A stretch of DNA of 64,000 nucleotides from Skermanella stibiiresistens SB22 (lineage in GTDB: Bacteria > Pseudomonadota > Alphaproteobacteria > Azospirillales > Azospirillaceae), in assembly GCF_000576635.1 (NCBI RefSeq), contig NZ_AVFL01000032.1, positions 1 through 64,000 of the forward strand, written 5' to 3'. Positions within the stretch are counted from its first letter, which is position 1, and every line of letters starts with the position of its first letter. The notes under the pieces are model-generated. The model searched no databases and was not told the origin of the DNA. It saw nothing but the letters and a program-made list of their open reading frames with translations. This document shows positions 9,794-18,918 of the stretch, piece after piece. Both the position numbers and the translations under genes were made by a program.

Positions 9794-10528
9794 ATGGTGG
9801 CGCGAAAGTGGTTCGCCGTGGTGCCGCTGACCGCTTCCATGCTGGTGGCACCGATCCCGGCCGCTCTGGCGCAAGTGCCGGTCGATCTGGAGTTGGTGCT
9901 GGCGGTCGACGTCTCCGGCTCCATCAACGACGAGGACGCCGCACTTCAGCGCGGCGGTTACGCCCGCGCCGTCACCGACAAGCGGGTGATCGAGGCGATC
10001 CAAGCCGGGACGCTTGGCCGCATCGCGGTGACGTATGTGGAGTGGGCCGACGACCAGCTTCAGCGAACCGTGGTCGATTGGCGCGTGGTCGATGGACCGG
10101 CGACGGCGAAGGCCTTCAGCAAGGCCTTGGCTGGCGGGCCAACGGTGACGGAGGCGCGGACCTCAATCAGCGCCCTGATCGATCATTGTCTGGGCTTGTT
10201 CGCGGACAATGGGTTTGACGGCACCCGGCAGGTGATCGATATCTCGGGCGATGGTGAGAACAACGTCGGCCGGCCGGTGACCCTGGCGCGTGACGACGCC
10301 ATCCGGGCTGGTGTCACCATCAACGGCTTGCCGATCCTCCGTGCCGGCCTGCTGCCTTGGGCGGAGGATCGCGACCGCCGGCGCCACCTGGATGTCTATT
10401 ACCAGGACAACGTGATCGGCGGGCCCGGCGCTTTCGTGGTCGTTGTCAAGGACGCCCACGGCTTCGCCGACGCGATCATCGCCAAGCTCCTCAAGGAGAT
10501 CGCGGCGCTGCCGGAACTTATGCCGTAG
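9794..10528 (+). CDS. secreted DUF1194 / von Willebrand factor A-like protein
   Basis: A 244-aa protein with a Sec signal peptide (roughly residues 1-26, ending 'IPAALAQ'). A vWA-like Rossmann domain follows, with the metal-site motif DVSGS in 'LVLAVDVSGSINDED' and 'DISGDGENN' further on. These features match DUF1194. Such proteins are periplasmic or secreted and their function is unknown; the metal-ion-dependent adhesion site suggests protein binding. The ATG at 9794 follows a strong GGAGG sequence, and upstream in-frame starts would bury the signal peptide. It is divergent from fruB, with about 115 bp between them. Confidence 0.82.
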   Translation: MVARKWFAVVPLTASMLVAPIPAALAQVPVDLELVLAVDVSGSINDEDAALQRGGYARAVTDKRVIEAIQAGTLGRIAVTYVEWADDQLQRTVVDWRVVDGPATAKAFSKALAGGPTVTEARTSISALIDHCLGLFADNGFDGTRQVIDISGDGENNVGRPVTLARDDAIRAGVTINGLPILRAGLLPWAEDRDRRRHLDVYYQDNVIGGPGAFVVVVKDAHGFADAIIAKLLKEIAALPELMP

Positions 10529-10576
10529 TCCCGGATTCCATAGCCCAGGAATGGATCGGGGCTTGGAATTGGGTGG

Positions 10577-11860
10577 ATGGCTGGAGTTTTGACGGGGCGG
10601 CCCATTTGGGCGGCGGTGGTGTTCGCGCTATTTCTTGTTCCGGTCTGGGGATTCACCGCGACATCGTCGGTGACTTGGATGCGGATGCTGGATCTGGAAA
10701 CCATCCGGACGACGGCGGACGTCTGGAATTATCTGATCAACCTGCGGACCGGAATTCCGCCCGTGTTGTCGACATTGGAACTGCTGTGGTGGGTGGCGTT
10801 CCGCGATTTGACCCTGTTCTCCGATGTCTTGTATCCGATTTCCATCGCGGCCGCCTTCACCCTGGCCGTTCTGATCCAGCGAGGCATGGCAAGCCGCGTC
10901 GCCGTGCTGGTCGCCGGATTGTTCCTGGCGCGGGTGGGGGTGGAGGTTCATGCCGGCAACCCAGCCAACTATGATCCGATCTTCGCGCTGCTGACGCTTG
11001 GATACCTCCTGCTGGTTCGGAGATGGTTGGACCGGCGTCGCGCGTTGGCGCTGGCGGGTGCTGGACTGTGCCTAGCCCTGCTCGAACTGACCCGCCCGTT
11101 CATGATCTTCCTGCTGCCCGTTTTCGTCGCGGTGGAGGTCCATCGGATCGCCGTGACCAGCCTCTCCCGCCGGGGCGCCGCCCTGGCCGCGTTCCTGCTC
11201 CCGGTGGTGGTGCTGTCGGGCGGCTGGCACCTGCATGTCTGGCTGGCCCACGACCACCAGATCACCTGGACCAATGTTTCCGGTTTCAACCTTCAGCGGG
11301 CCTGGGAGGATTTCGATCCCGAGATCGCCGCCGTCCGCCACCTCGACCAGTTGCCACGCGTCCGGGAGGGTGAGAACGAGCAGTGGGCCGATTTGAACAC
11401 CGCCGAGATCCACCGCGAGAGCGAGGACCTGAAGGCTCTGATCCTCGCCAAGATCCTGGACGATCCGGCTCGTGCCGCCCGTCACGTGTTGAACCGCCTC
11501 GCGACGTTCGCGAGCGCTCCAACCCGCATGTATGGCAGCGATCCGCAAGGGGCCAGAATCACATTTTACCGAGGGGCGGTGACCGGATTGGTGATCACCC
11601 TCGTGGGATATGTCGTCGTGGCGGGAGCCTTGCTGGTCAGGCGCCGACATTGGCCATGGATGGACTGGCGATGGTGGCTGGCATGCTCGACGCTGCTGGT
11701 GACCTTGCTGGTGTCGCTTGGCGAGCAGGGGGAGGAGGGCAGGTTCCTGTTCTCGATCCTGCCCATGATGCTGGCGGTTGGTGGGTTCGTGGTGGGCGCA
11801 TCGTCTTCCACGGGTTCATGGAGGATACTGATGGGCCGGCTGGGGATTTGCCATTCCTGA
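10577..11860 (+). CDS. polytopic membrane protein of unknown function
   Basis: A 427-aa protein I cannot assign. The first 25 residues form a helix, about seven or eight hydrophobic segments follow to residue 225, then a soluble loop rich in charged residues (about 230-325), and two or three more helices to the end. The topology, with a periplasmic loop between hydrophobic blocks, resembles GT-C glycosyltransferases such as the PMT/ArnT group, but I see no confident catalytic DE or DD motif in the first loop. It starts 48 bp after the DUF1194 gene in the same direction. It may be an envelope glycan or lipid-modifying enzyme, which is only inference. Confidence 0.6.
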   Translation: MAGVLTGRPIWAAVVFALFLVPVWGFTATSSVTWMRMLDLETIRTTADVWNYLINLRTGIPPVLSTLELLWWVAFRDLTLFSDVLYPISIAAAFTLAVLIQRGMASRVAVLVAGLFLARVGVEVHAGNPANYDPIFALLTLGYLLLVRRWLDRRRALALAGAGLCLALLELTRPFMIFLLPVFVAVEVHRIAVTSLSRRGAALAAFLLPVVVLSGGWHLHVWLAHDHQITWTNVSGFNLQRAWEDFDPEIAAVRHLDQLPRVREGENEQWADLNTAEIHRESEDLKALILAKILDDPARAARHVLNRLATFASAPTRMYGSDPQGARITFYRGAVTGLVITLVGYVVVAGALLVRRRHWPWMDWRWWLACSTLLVTLLVSLGEQGEEGRFLFSILPMMLAVGGFVVGASSSTGSWRILMGRLGICHS

Positions 11861-11916
11861 TCCTCCCATCCTGTGCTTACGATGTTGGACCGCTGGGTGA
11901 TTTGACGGGGGGTATC

Positions 11917-12723
11917 GTGGTCAGGAAAGTTGTTTTCACTGGAATGCTCGTATCCGCGCTGGCGGCGGCGAGTGCCGCGGTGGCGGCGGATCTCGGTCTT
12001 TGGGAAATGCGCGCCCAAATGGACAAGAAGGAGTGGGTCGACCTCACCCACGCATTCGATGGCGACATCCCGCACTGGAAGGGGTTCGAGGCCGCGACCA
12101 CCAAGGTCGTGTACGATTACAAGCCGCATGGGTTCCACGTCGAACAGTTCACCCATGTCGGCCAGTGGGGCACCCATGTCGACCCGCCGTCGCATTTCCA
12201 TGAGGGCAAGCGCGCGTTGGACGAAATTCCGCTGAAGGAGCAGCTGCTGCCTCTGGTGGTGCTCGATGTCCATGAGAAGGCGGCGTCCAATCCCGACTAC
12301 ACGCTGACGCTGGATGACGTGAAGGCTTGGGAGCGAAAGCACGGCGCCGTGCCGGAAGGCGCCTTCGTCGCGATGCGGACGGATTGGTCGAAGAAGTGGC
12401 CGGACCAAGCCGCCATGCAGAATCTGGACGCCAATGGTGTCGCGCACTATCCCGGCTGGAGCCAGGAGACTCTCAAGTATCTCTATGAGACTCGGAAGAT
12501 CACCGCGTCGGGTCACGAGACGACCGACACCGACCCTGGTGTGGCGACCAGCAAGGACGACTACTCCCTGGAAAGCTATATCCTGGGCATCAATCATTAC
12601 CAGATCGAGTTGCTGGACAATCTGGACAAGGTGCCGGAAGCCGGAGCCCTCGTGGTGGTGACATGGCCCAAACCGAAGGCGGGATCGGGTTTCCCGGCAC
12701 GGGTTTTCGCCATCAATCCGTGA
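11917..12723 (+). CDS. exported cyclase-family (kynurenine formamidase-like) metal hydrolase
   Basis: A 268-aa protein with a signal peptide (about residues 1-25, 'GMLVSALAAASAAVAA') and a cyclase/kynurenine formamidase domain. The metal-binding motif is 'QWGTHVDPPSHFHEG', matching HxGTHxDxPxHF with the first His replaced by Gln. The domain opens with 'WVDLTHAFDGDIPHWKG'. Cytoplasmic relatives hydrolyse N-formylkynurenine or cyclic amides; an exported version suggests an external or periplasmic substrate. The start is GTG at 11917 after a GGGGGG run; ATG at 11944 would shorten the signal peptide. It follows the membrane protein gene by 56 bp. Confidence 0.75.
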   Translation: MVRKVVFTGMLVSALAAASAAVAADLGLWEMRAQMDKKEWVDLTHAFDGDIPHWKGFEAATTKVVYDYKPHGFHVEQFTHVGQWGTHVDPPSHFHEGKRALDEIPLKEQLLPLVVLDVHEKAASNPDYTLTLDDVKAWERKHGAVPEGAFVAMRTDWSKKWPDQAAMQNLDANGVAHYPGWSQETLKYLYETRKITASGHETTDTDPGVATSKDDYSLESYILGINHYQIELLDNLDKVPEAGALVVVTWPKPKAGSGFPARVFAINP

Positions 12724-12811
12724 TTTCGGGTGCCGCCTTACCCCTCGGCCGTAGCCCAGCGCCCTTCCGTGCGACAAAGGGCCCTGGAGCACGCCTGGTA
12801 TTAAGAACCAA

Positions 12812-12840
12812 TTGCAATCCTTGTCCGTCGTGCCTTAATA
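12812..12840 (+). promoter_or_regulatory. candidate sigma-70 promoter of the orphan ABC ATPase gene
   Basis: TTGCAA at 12812-12817 and TTAATA at 12835-12840 are separated by 17 bp, about 40 bp upstream of the ATG at 12880. The surrounding bases are AT-rich compared with the genome. This is pattern-based only. Confidence 0.4.
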
Positions 12841-12879
12841 GCCATTCGCGTCTGATCACAAGAGCGGCGACTGGGACCG

Positions 12880-14139
12880 ATGGACCATTCCTACTTCGAT
12901 GACCGCACCGTCACCGCACGACCCTCGAGCCTGAGCGCCGCGCTGCGTGAACGCGCCGCGACTTGGCTGGGTAAACCGGCGGTCAAGCCAGTTCCCGTTC
13001 GGGGTTCGGGCAGTGGTTCCGTGACGACCCTCGACGCCGCCGGTCCCAAACTCCGCCGGGCCGCCGCGTCGAACGAGGCTCTCGGCCTGGATCATGTCCG
13101 GCACCGCTATGGCCGCATGACGGCGGTGGACGATGTCAGCATAGGCATCGCGCCCGGCGAGATCATGTGCCTGGTAGGCCCCAGCGGCTGTGGCAAGTCC
13201 ACGCTGTTGCGGGTCGCCGCGGGTTTGGAGACGCTCCAGCGCGGTACCGTCCGGATCAACGGCAAGGTGGTTGCCGACGACACGGGCTGCGTTCCGCCCG
13301 AGAAGCGTGGCGTCGGGCTGGTGTTCCAGGATTACGCGTTGTTCCCGCATCTGTCGGTGATCGACAACGTCCGCTTCGGTCTGTCGGGACTGGCGGCGGA
13401 GAGCCAGCGCCGACGCGCGCTGGAGACGCTGGAACAGGTCGGCATGGCGGGTCACGCCGACCACTTCCCGCACGCGTTGTCAGGCGGTCAACAACAGCGG
13501 GTGGCACTGGCCCGGGCGCTGGCGCCGAACCCGGCGGTGTTGTTGCTGGACGAGCCGTTCTCCGGCTTGGACGCGCGGCTCCGCGAGCAGGTCCGCGATG
13601 AGACGCTTCATGTGCTGAAGAAGACCGGCGCCGCGACGATGCTGGTGACCCACGATCCCGAGGAGGCGATGTTCCTGGCCGACCGGATAGCCTTGATGCG
13701 CGATGGCAAGGTCATCCAGTTGGGAACCCCGGTGGATCTCTACACCCGGCCGAACAGCGACTACGCGGCCCGGTTCTTTGGCGAGGTCAATCGGATCGAT
13801 GGACGCGTGCGCGGTGGTGCCGTGGATACTCCAGTCGGGCGGGTGCCTTGCGATCTACCCGAGGGTGCCGAGGCGCGGGTGCTTATTCGGCCCGAGGCGC
13901 TTCGGCTGTCCAGCCCCGATTCCAGCGCCGATGCCCGCGTGCCGAACCTGGGGCGCGTGATGGCGGCGCGCCTGCTGGGCCGCACCAGCTTGATCCACTT
14001 GGATGTTCCGGATGGCCGCGGCGGCTGCCACCTGCATTCCCGGATGCCCGGCCAGTTCCTTCCGGCCGAGGACACGCATGTCGCGATCTCGCTGGACGTT
14101 GGACAGGCCTTCGTCTTTCCCGCCAAAGATCCGACATAA
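12880..14139 (+). CDS. ABC transporter ATP-binding protein (FbpC/PotA-like, orphan)
   Basis: A 419-aa nucleotide-binding subunit. It has Walker A 'GPSGCGKST' near residue 100, signature 'LSGGQQQR', Walker B 'VLLLDEPFSGLD', switch His in 'LVTHDPEEAM', and a C-terminal TOBE-like region from about residue 300. The order and 'VFQDYALFPHLSV' motif place it with Fe3+/polyamine importers. Unusually, the first 70 residues are a polar extension absent from typical family members. No permease or binding-protein gene is adjacent: a cyclase lies upstream and tatA downstream. Its partner must be encoded elsewhere. Confidence 0.82.
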   Translation: MDHSYFDDRTVTARPSSLSAALRERAATWLGKPAVKPVPVRGSGSGSVTTLDAAGPKLRRAAASNEALGLDHVRHRYGRMTAVDDVSIGIAPGEIMCLVGPSGCGKSTLLRVAAGLETLQRGTVRINGKVVADDTGCVPPEKRGVGLVFQDYALFPHLSVIDNVRFGLSGLAAESQRRRALETLEQVGMAGHADHFPHALSGGQQQRVALARALAPNPAVLLLDEPFSGLDARLREQVRDETLHVLKKTGAATMLVTHDPEEAMFLADRIALMRDGKVIQLGTPVDLYTRPNSDYAARFFGEVNRIDGRVRGGAVDTPVGRVPCDLPEGAEARVLIRPEALRLSSPDSSADARVPNLGRVMAARLLGRTSLIHLDVPDGRGGCHLHSRMPGQFLPAEDTHVAISLDVGQAFVFPAKDPT

Positions 14140-14263
14140 ACCGTTTGGAAACTCTTCATGTGCCGGGCCCCGTTTTGAGGTCCCGGAGCGTTGCGGTCGG
14201 TTTGGCTTTCTGCCAATATCCCGCCGCGACGCGCGCCCCTGAGCGGACTTTGGAGATTCTTCA

Positions 14264-14644
14264 ATGAGTATCGGTATTTGGCAGGTCGTCCTGATCCTGT
14301 TGATCGTCCTGATCATATTCGGCGCGGGCAAGCTGCCGAAGGTGATGGGAGACGTCGCCAAGGGAATCAAGAACTTCAAGACGGGCTTGAAGGACGACGA
14401 TGACGATGCCGCGGCCGATCATGGCAAGGTGGTCCATACGCCCGTCGCTTCGGCTCCGACGACTCCCGCCACGATGACACCGACCACCACGGTGGTTCCG
14501 GAAACCGGGCATCCCACCGTTCACGCCGCTCCCCAAGCCGTGACCCAGCCGGTGGTTCAGCCAGTGACGCATGCCCCCTCGACCGGCGTTCCGACCGTGG
14601 ACCATACCGTCACGGTCAAGAAGGACGAGACGGCGAACACCTGA
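14264..14644 (+). CDS. tatA: twin-arginine translocase subunit TatA
   Basis: A small 126-aa protein with the N-terminal membrane helix and hinge of TatA ('IWQVVLILLIVLIIFGAGK'), then the amphipathic helix 'LPKVMGDVAKGIKNFKTG' and an acidic patch. It oligomerises to let folded proteins across the inner membrane. The tail of about 75 residues, rich in Thr, Pro and Val, is longer than in many TatA proteins. The ATG at 14264 follows GGAG by 8 bp. It heads tatA-tatB-tatC. Confidence 0.92.
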   Translation: MSIGIWQVVLILLIVLIIFGAGKLPKVMGDVAKGIKNFKTGLKDDDDDAAADHGKVVHTPVASAPTTPATMTPTTTVVPETGHPTVHAAPQAVTQPVVQPVTHAPSTGVPTVDHTVTVKKDETANT

Positions 14645-14725
14645 TCGGCACCGGCGCCTTCGTGATGCCGCGTACCGTCCCGAACACTACAGGCGGCGCT
14701 CAATGCCGCCCTTGGACGATCCATA

Positions 14726-15247
14726 ATGCTTGATATTGGTTGGTCCGAACTGCTCGTCATCGCCGTGGTGGCGTTGGTCGTCATAGGGCCGAAGGACCTG
14801 CCGAAGGTCCTGAAGACCGTCGGTATCTGGGTCCGGAAGGCGCGCATGCTGACCCGTGATTTCCAGAACAGCGTGGACGAGATGATCCGCGAGGCCGATC
14901 TGGAGGACGTGCGCAAGCAGGCGTCGGAGTTGCGGAACCTGAACCTGTCCCGCGAGGTCGAGAAGACGATCGACCCATCGGGATCGTTGCGTGACGCCTT
15001 CGACCCGAACATCACGTCCAGTCCCTCGGTCACGGCCCGGCCGCGCGCCGAGCCGGCTGAGGATCCGGAGGCCGCGGACGACAGACGAGCCCACGCCGAC
15101 CAGATCACTGACAAGCCCGATACTCCTGAACCGGTCGCCAACCTTCCGGTGGTGGCACCGGAGCCTCAGCTTCCCGCCACGCAGGCCGACCTGAAGATTC
15201 CCGAGCCGGCCCCCGTGCCGGCCGCTACACCTGAAAAGCGGGCATGA
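14726..15247 (+). CDS. tatB: twin-arginine translocase subunit TatB
   Basis: A 173-aa protein with the TatB N-terminus 'MLDIGWSELLVIAVVALVV' followed by 'IGPKDLPKVLKTVG'. The long amphipathic helix reaches about residue 75, and an Ala/Pro-rich, poorly conserved tail completes the protein. With TatC it forms the receptor for twin-arginine signal peptides. Glu8 in the membrane helix, typical of TatB, is present. It ends with a 4-bp overlap (ATGA) onto tatC. Confidence 0.93.
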   Translation: MLDIGWSELLVIAVVALVVIGPKDLPKVLKTVGIWVRKARMLTRDFQNSVDEMIREADLEDVRKQASELRNLNLSREVEKTIDPSGSLRDAFDPNITSSPSVTARPRAEPAEDPEAADDRRAHADQITDKPDTPEPVANLPVVAPEPQLPATQADLKIPEPAPVPAATPEKRA

Positions 15248-16044
15248 CCACCGTGAGCGACGACGGCCTCGACGACAGCAAGATGCCGCTGCTCGATCAC
15301 CTGATCGAGCTGCGCAACCGACTGATGTACTCGATCGCGGCGGTCTTCGCCGCGTTCCTGGTCTGCTATTATTTCAGCCCCGACATCTACGCCTTCCTGG
15401 TCCGCCCCTTGGCCGACCTGCTGGGGCATGAAGGCCGGCGGATGATCTACACCGGCCTGACCGAGGCGTTCTTCACCTATGTCAAGGTGGCGTTCTGGGC
15501 GGCCATGTTCCTGGCTTTCCCGATCATCGCCAGCCAGCTCTGGATGTTCGTGGCGCCCGGCCTCTACAAGCACGAGCGCAACGCTTTCCTGCCGTTCCTG
15601 GTCGCCACCCCGATCATGTTCTTCATGGGCGGCGCGCTGGTCTACTACGCCATCTTCCCGCTGGCTTGGAGGTTCTTCCTCAGCTTCGAGCAATTGGCGC
15701 CCGGACCGGAGGGGCTACCGATCCAGTTCGAGGCGCGCGTCGGGGAATACCTGTCGCTCGTCATGACGCTGATCTTCGCGTTCGGCATCGCCTTCCAGCT
15801 GCCGGTTCTGCTGACCTTGCTGGCGCGTGCCGGCATCGTCTCGTCCGAGCAGCTGGCGTCCAAACGCAAATACGCGATCGTCGTCATCCTGATCGTCGCG
15901 GCCGTCCTGACCCCACCCGACGTGATCAGCCAACTGGGGCTCGCGTTTCCATTGTACGGGTTGTACGAAATCTCGGTGCAGATCGCGCGCCTGATGGAGA
16001 AGCAGAAGGCCAAGCGTGAGGCGGAGGCCGACGCGGCCTTGTGA
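15244..16044 (+). CDS. tatC: twin-arginine translocase subunit TatC
   Basis: A six-helix membrane protein of 266 aa that recognises the twin-arginine signal. The N-terminal 'MPLLDHLIELRNRLMYS' region (including the Glu near residue 20 that contacts the RR motif) and 'FWAAMFLAFPIIASQLWMF' are characteristic. The sequence 'LTPPDVISQLGLAFPLYGLYE' near the end closes the fold. It completes tatABC. A gap of about 160 bp with no clear terminator separates it from serS. Confidence 0.94.
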   Translation: MTTVSDDGLDDSKMPLLDHLIELRNRLMYSIAAVFAAFLVCYYFSPDIYAFLVRPLADLLGHEGRRMIYTGLTEAFFTYVKVAFWAAMFLAFPIIASQLWMFVAPGLYKHERNAFLPFLVATPIMFFMGGALVYYAIFPLAWRFFLSFEQLAPGPEGLPIQFEARVGEYLSLVMTLIFAFGIAFQLPVLLTLLARAGIVSSEQLASKRKYAIVVILIVAAVLTPPDVISQLGLAFPLYGLYEISVQIARLMEKQKAKREAEADAAL

Positions 16045-16206
16045 GCCGCGCCGCATGGGCCGGATAGGTTGGCTGGGCTGGGTCGGGCGCGCAACAGAGT
16101 GCGGCCGAATCAGCACAGCCGGCGCCGCTCGAGTCCGCATGGCTGGACCGAAGACATGAGGGGCTTTATAAACAATCTCCCGTAACGTCTTCGATCCAGT
16201 GGTGTC

Positions 16207-17481
16207 ATGCACGACTTACGCCTGATTCGCGATAACCCCGAAGCTTTCGACCTTGGTCTGGCGAGACGCGGGCTGTCGTCCATGTCGGGCGAGATTCTCG
16301 GCCTGGACGCCCGCCGCCGCGCGGCGCTGACCGCCCTGCAGGAGATGCAGGCGCGGCGCAATGAAGCTTCCAAGGAGATCGGCAAGGCAAAGCGCGAAGG
16401 CCGCGACGCCCAAGATCTCATAGCGGAGGTCGCGGCCCTCAAGGAGAACATCCAGCGGACCGAGGAGGAGGAGGCCGGGATCGGCGCCACGCTCGATAGC
16501 CTGCTCGCCAGCCTTCCCAACCTGCCCGCCGCCGACGTCCCCGATGGTCCCGACGAGAGCGGCAATGTCGAGCTGCGCCGGGTCGGCGAGCCCACGCGCT
16601 CCAACGCGGCGCTAGAGCATTTCGAGCTTGGCGAGAAGCTGGGCATGATGGACTTCGCCGCCGGGGCCAAGCTGTCCGGCGCCCGGTTCACCGTACTACG
16701 CGGCAAGCTCGCCCGGCTGGAGCGGGCGATCGGCCAATTCATGCTCGACCTCCACGTCGACGAGCATGGTTACACCGAGGTGATGCCGCCGCTGATGGTG
16801 CGTGATGAAGCCGCCTTCGGCACCGGCCAGTTGCCGAAGTTCGCGGAGGATCTGTTCCGCACCACCACCGGCCATTGGCTGATCCCGACCGCCGAGGTGC
16901 CGCTGACCAATCTGGTCGCCGATCGCATCCTGGATCTCGAGGACCTGCCGTTGCGCATGGCCGCGCTGACGCCGTGCTTCCGGTCGGAGGCGGGCGCGGC
17001 CGGCAAGGACACCCGCGGCATGATCCGGCAGCACCAGTTCTGGAAGGTCGAGATGGTCAGCGTGACCGGACCGGACCAGTCGAACGCCGAGCACGAGCGC
17101 ATGACCCAATGCGCTGAGACGGTGCTGAAGCGGCTGGAGCTGCCGTTCCGCACGATCGCGCTGTGCACCGGCGACATGGGCTTTTCGGCGACCAAGACCT
17201 ATGACATCGAGGTCTGGCTGCCGGGCCAGAACGCCTATCGCGAGATTTCCAGCTGCTCGACCTGTGGCGATTTCCAGGCCCGGCGCATGAAGGCCCGGTG
17301 CCGGCCGCGTGGCGATAAGAACACACAGTTCGTCCATACGCTGAATGGATCGGGAGTCGCGGTCGGACGGTGCCTAATCGCTGTCATGGAAAACTTTCAG
17401 CAACCAGATGGGTCCATAGTCGTGCCGGAAGCCTTGCGGCCCTACATGGGTGGACTCGATAGGATTGCGGCGGATGCTTAA
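16207..17481 (+). CDS. serS: seryl-tRNA synthetase
   Basis: A class II aminoacyl-tRNA synthetase of 424 aa that charges tRNA-Ser. An N-terminal coiled-coil arm (about residues 1-105) binds the long variable arm of the tRNA. The catalytic core has motif 2 '[20 protein letters not shown]' and motif 3 '[16 protein letters not shown]'. The ATG at 16207 is 162 bp after tatC; an AT-rich stretch around 16170 may hold a promoter, but no confident boxes were found. The 3' end overlaps surE by a few bases. Confidence 0.95.
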   Translation: MHDLRLIRDNPEAFDLGLARRGLSSMSGEILGLDARRRAALTALQEMQARRNEASKEIGKAKREGRDAQDLIAEVAALKENIQRTEEEEAGIGATLDSLLASLPNLPAADVPDGPDESGNVELRRVGEPTRSNAALEHFELGEKLGMMDFAAGAKLSGARFTVLRGKLARLERAIGQFMLDLHVDEHGYTEVMPPLMVRDEAAFGTGQLPKFAEDLFRTTTGHWLIPTAEVPLTNLVADRILDLEDLPLRMAALTPCFRSEAGAAGKDTRGMIRQHQFWKVEMVSVTGPDQSNAEHERMTQCAETVLKRLELPFRTIALCTGDMGFSATKTYDIEVWLPGQNAYREISSCSTCGDFQARRMKARCRPRGDKNTQFVHTLNGSGVAVGRCLIAVMENFQQPDGSIVVPEALRPYMGGLDRIAADA

Positions 17482-18256
17482 GGCTCCCCTGGACGCTTCG
17501 AAGGCGCGTATCCTGCTGTCGAATGATGACGGTATCCATGCCCCCGGGCTGGAGGTGCTGGAGAAGATCGCCCGTACCCTGTCGGATGATGTCTGGGTGG
17601 TGGCGCCGGAGACGGAGCAGTCCGGAGCCAGCCATTCGCTGACCTTGCACCGGCCGTTGCGGATGCGCCAGATCACCGATCGGCGCTTCGCGGTGGACGG
17701 CACGCCGACCGACTGCGTGCTGCTGGCGATCAACCACATCCTGAAGGACCGCAAGCCCGATCTGGTACTGTCCGGCGTCAATCACGGCAGCAACCTGGGT
17801 GAGGACGTCACGTATTCCGGTACGATCGCCGCCGCGATGGAGGCGACGCTGCTGGGGGTTCCGGCCATCGCCATGAGCCAGCACCTCGATCCCGCCGTTC
17901 CCGCCTTGTGGCAGACGGCGCTTCATTGGGGTCCGGAGGTGGTCCGCAAGGCGGTCTCGGTCGCCTGGCCACGCAACGTGCTGATGAATGTCAACTTTCC
18001 CAGCGTCGAGCCCGGTCTGGCGAACGGCATCCACGTCGTCCGCCACGGTCAGCGCAAGGTCGGCGACGACTTGACGGAGCGGGTCGATCCCAGGGGCAGG
18101 GCCTATTTCTGGATCGGAACACTGCGCGGAGAGGCCGACACGCTGCCCGACACCGACATCGGGGTGGTGCTGGACAAGGGGATCGCGATCACGCCCTTGT
18201 TCCTGGACCTGACCCACACGCCAACCCTGGACACGCTGAGGACGGTGTTCGCTTGA
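17474..18256 (+). CDS. surE: 5'/3'-nucleotidase SurE
   Basis: A 260-aa survival-protein phosphatase that dephosphorylates nucleoside monophosphates. The metal-binding N-terminus '[13 protein letters not shown]' provides the paired Asp ligands, and '[18 protein letters not shown]' supplies the active-site Asn and Ser. The start chosen is ATG at 17474, overlapping the serS stop; GTG at 17450 would add eight unconserved residues. Its stop overlaps the TTG start of pcm. SurE and Pcm are neighbours in many proteobacteria. Confidence 0.93.
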   Translation: MLKAPLDASKARILLSNDDGIHAPGLEVLEKIARTLSDDVWVVAPETEQSGASHSLTLHRPLRMRQITDRRFAVDGTPTDCVLLAINHILKDRKPDLVLSGVNHGSNLGEDVTYSGTIAAAMEATLLGVPAIAMSQHLDPAVPALWQTALHWGPEVVRKAVSVAWPRNVLMNVNFPSVEPGLANGIHVVRHGQRKVGDDLTERVDPRGRAYFWIGTLRGEADTLPDTDIGVVLDKGIAITPLFLDLTHTPTLDTLRTVFA

Positions 18257-18918
18257 GCATCGACGCGCGCAAGATCCGCCTGATCATGCAGCTCCGCAGA
18301 TCGGGCGTCACCGACACGGCCGTGCTCGCCGTGATCGAACGCTTGCCGCGCGAGGCCTTCGTGCCGCCGTCCTTTCTAGACCAAGCCTATGAGGACATGG
18401 CCTTGCCGATCGGTTCGGGCCAGACGATCAGCCAGCCGCTGGTGGTCGCGATGATGACCCAGGCGCTCGAGCTGCATAACCGGTTGAAGGTGCTGGAGAT
18501 TGGAACCGGCTCTGGCTATCAGGCGGCGGTGCTGTCCAGGCTGACCCGCAGGGTCTACACGATCGAACGCCACCGTCCGCTGCTCCACGACGCGGAGGCC
18601 CGCTTCCACCAGCTGGGGCTGCACAACATCACGACCCGGGCGGGAGACGGAACCAAGGGCTGGCCCGAGCAGGCGCCGTTCGACCGCATCCTGGTCACGG
18701 CCGCCGCCGATGGCGACATCCCGAAGGAACTGACCGATCAATTGGCGGTCGGGGGAGTGATGGTCGCCCCGATGGGGAACACGCGCCGTGATCAGCGCGT
18801 CTACCGCATCCGCCGAACCGAGGCCGGTTTGCACCGGGAGGAGCTATGGCCCGTCCGATTCGTGCCCCTGCTGCCGGAGCCGGTTCCGGTTCCGGTCGCG
18901 CGCGCCCGTTCGTTGTGA
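18253..18918 (+). CDS. pcm: protein-L-isoaspartate O-methyltransferase
   Basis: A 221-aa repair methyltransferase that uses SAM to methylate L-isoaspartyl residues. The motif '[19 protein letters not shown]' and '[17 protein letters not shown]' form the substrate-binding segment. The SAM-binding loop is '[15 protein letters not shown]'. The start is TTG at 18253, overlapping the surE stop (TTGA); ATG at 18286 would cut into the first helix. The unusual start would keep Pcm synthesis coupled to SurE. Confidence 0.91.
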   Translation: MSIDARKIRLIMQLRRSGVTDTAVLAVIERLPREAFVPPSFLDQAYEDMALPIGSGQTISQPLVVAMMTQALELHNRLKVLEIGTGSGYQAAVLSRLTRRVYTIERHRPLLHDAEARFHQLGLHNITTRAGDGTKGWPEQAPFDRILVTAAADGDIPKELTDQLAVGGVMVAPMGNTRRDQRVYRIRRTEAGLHREELWPVRFVPLLPEPVPVPVARARSL

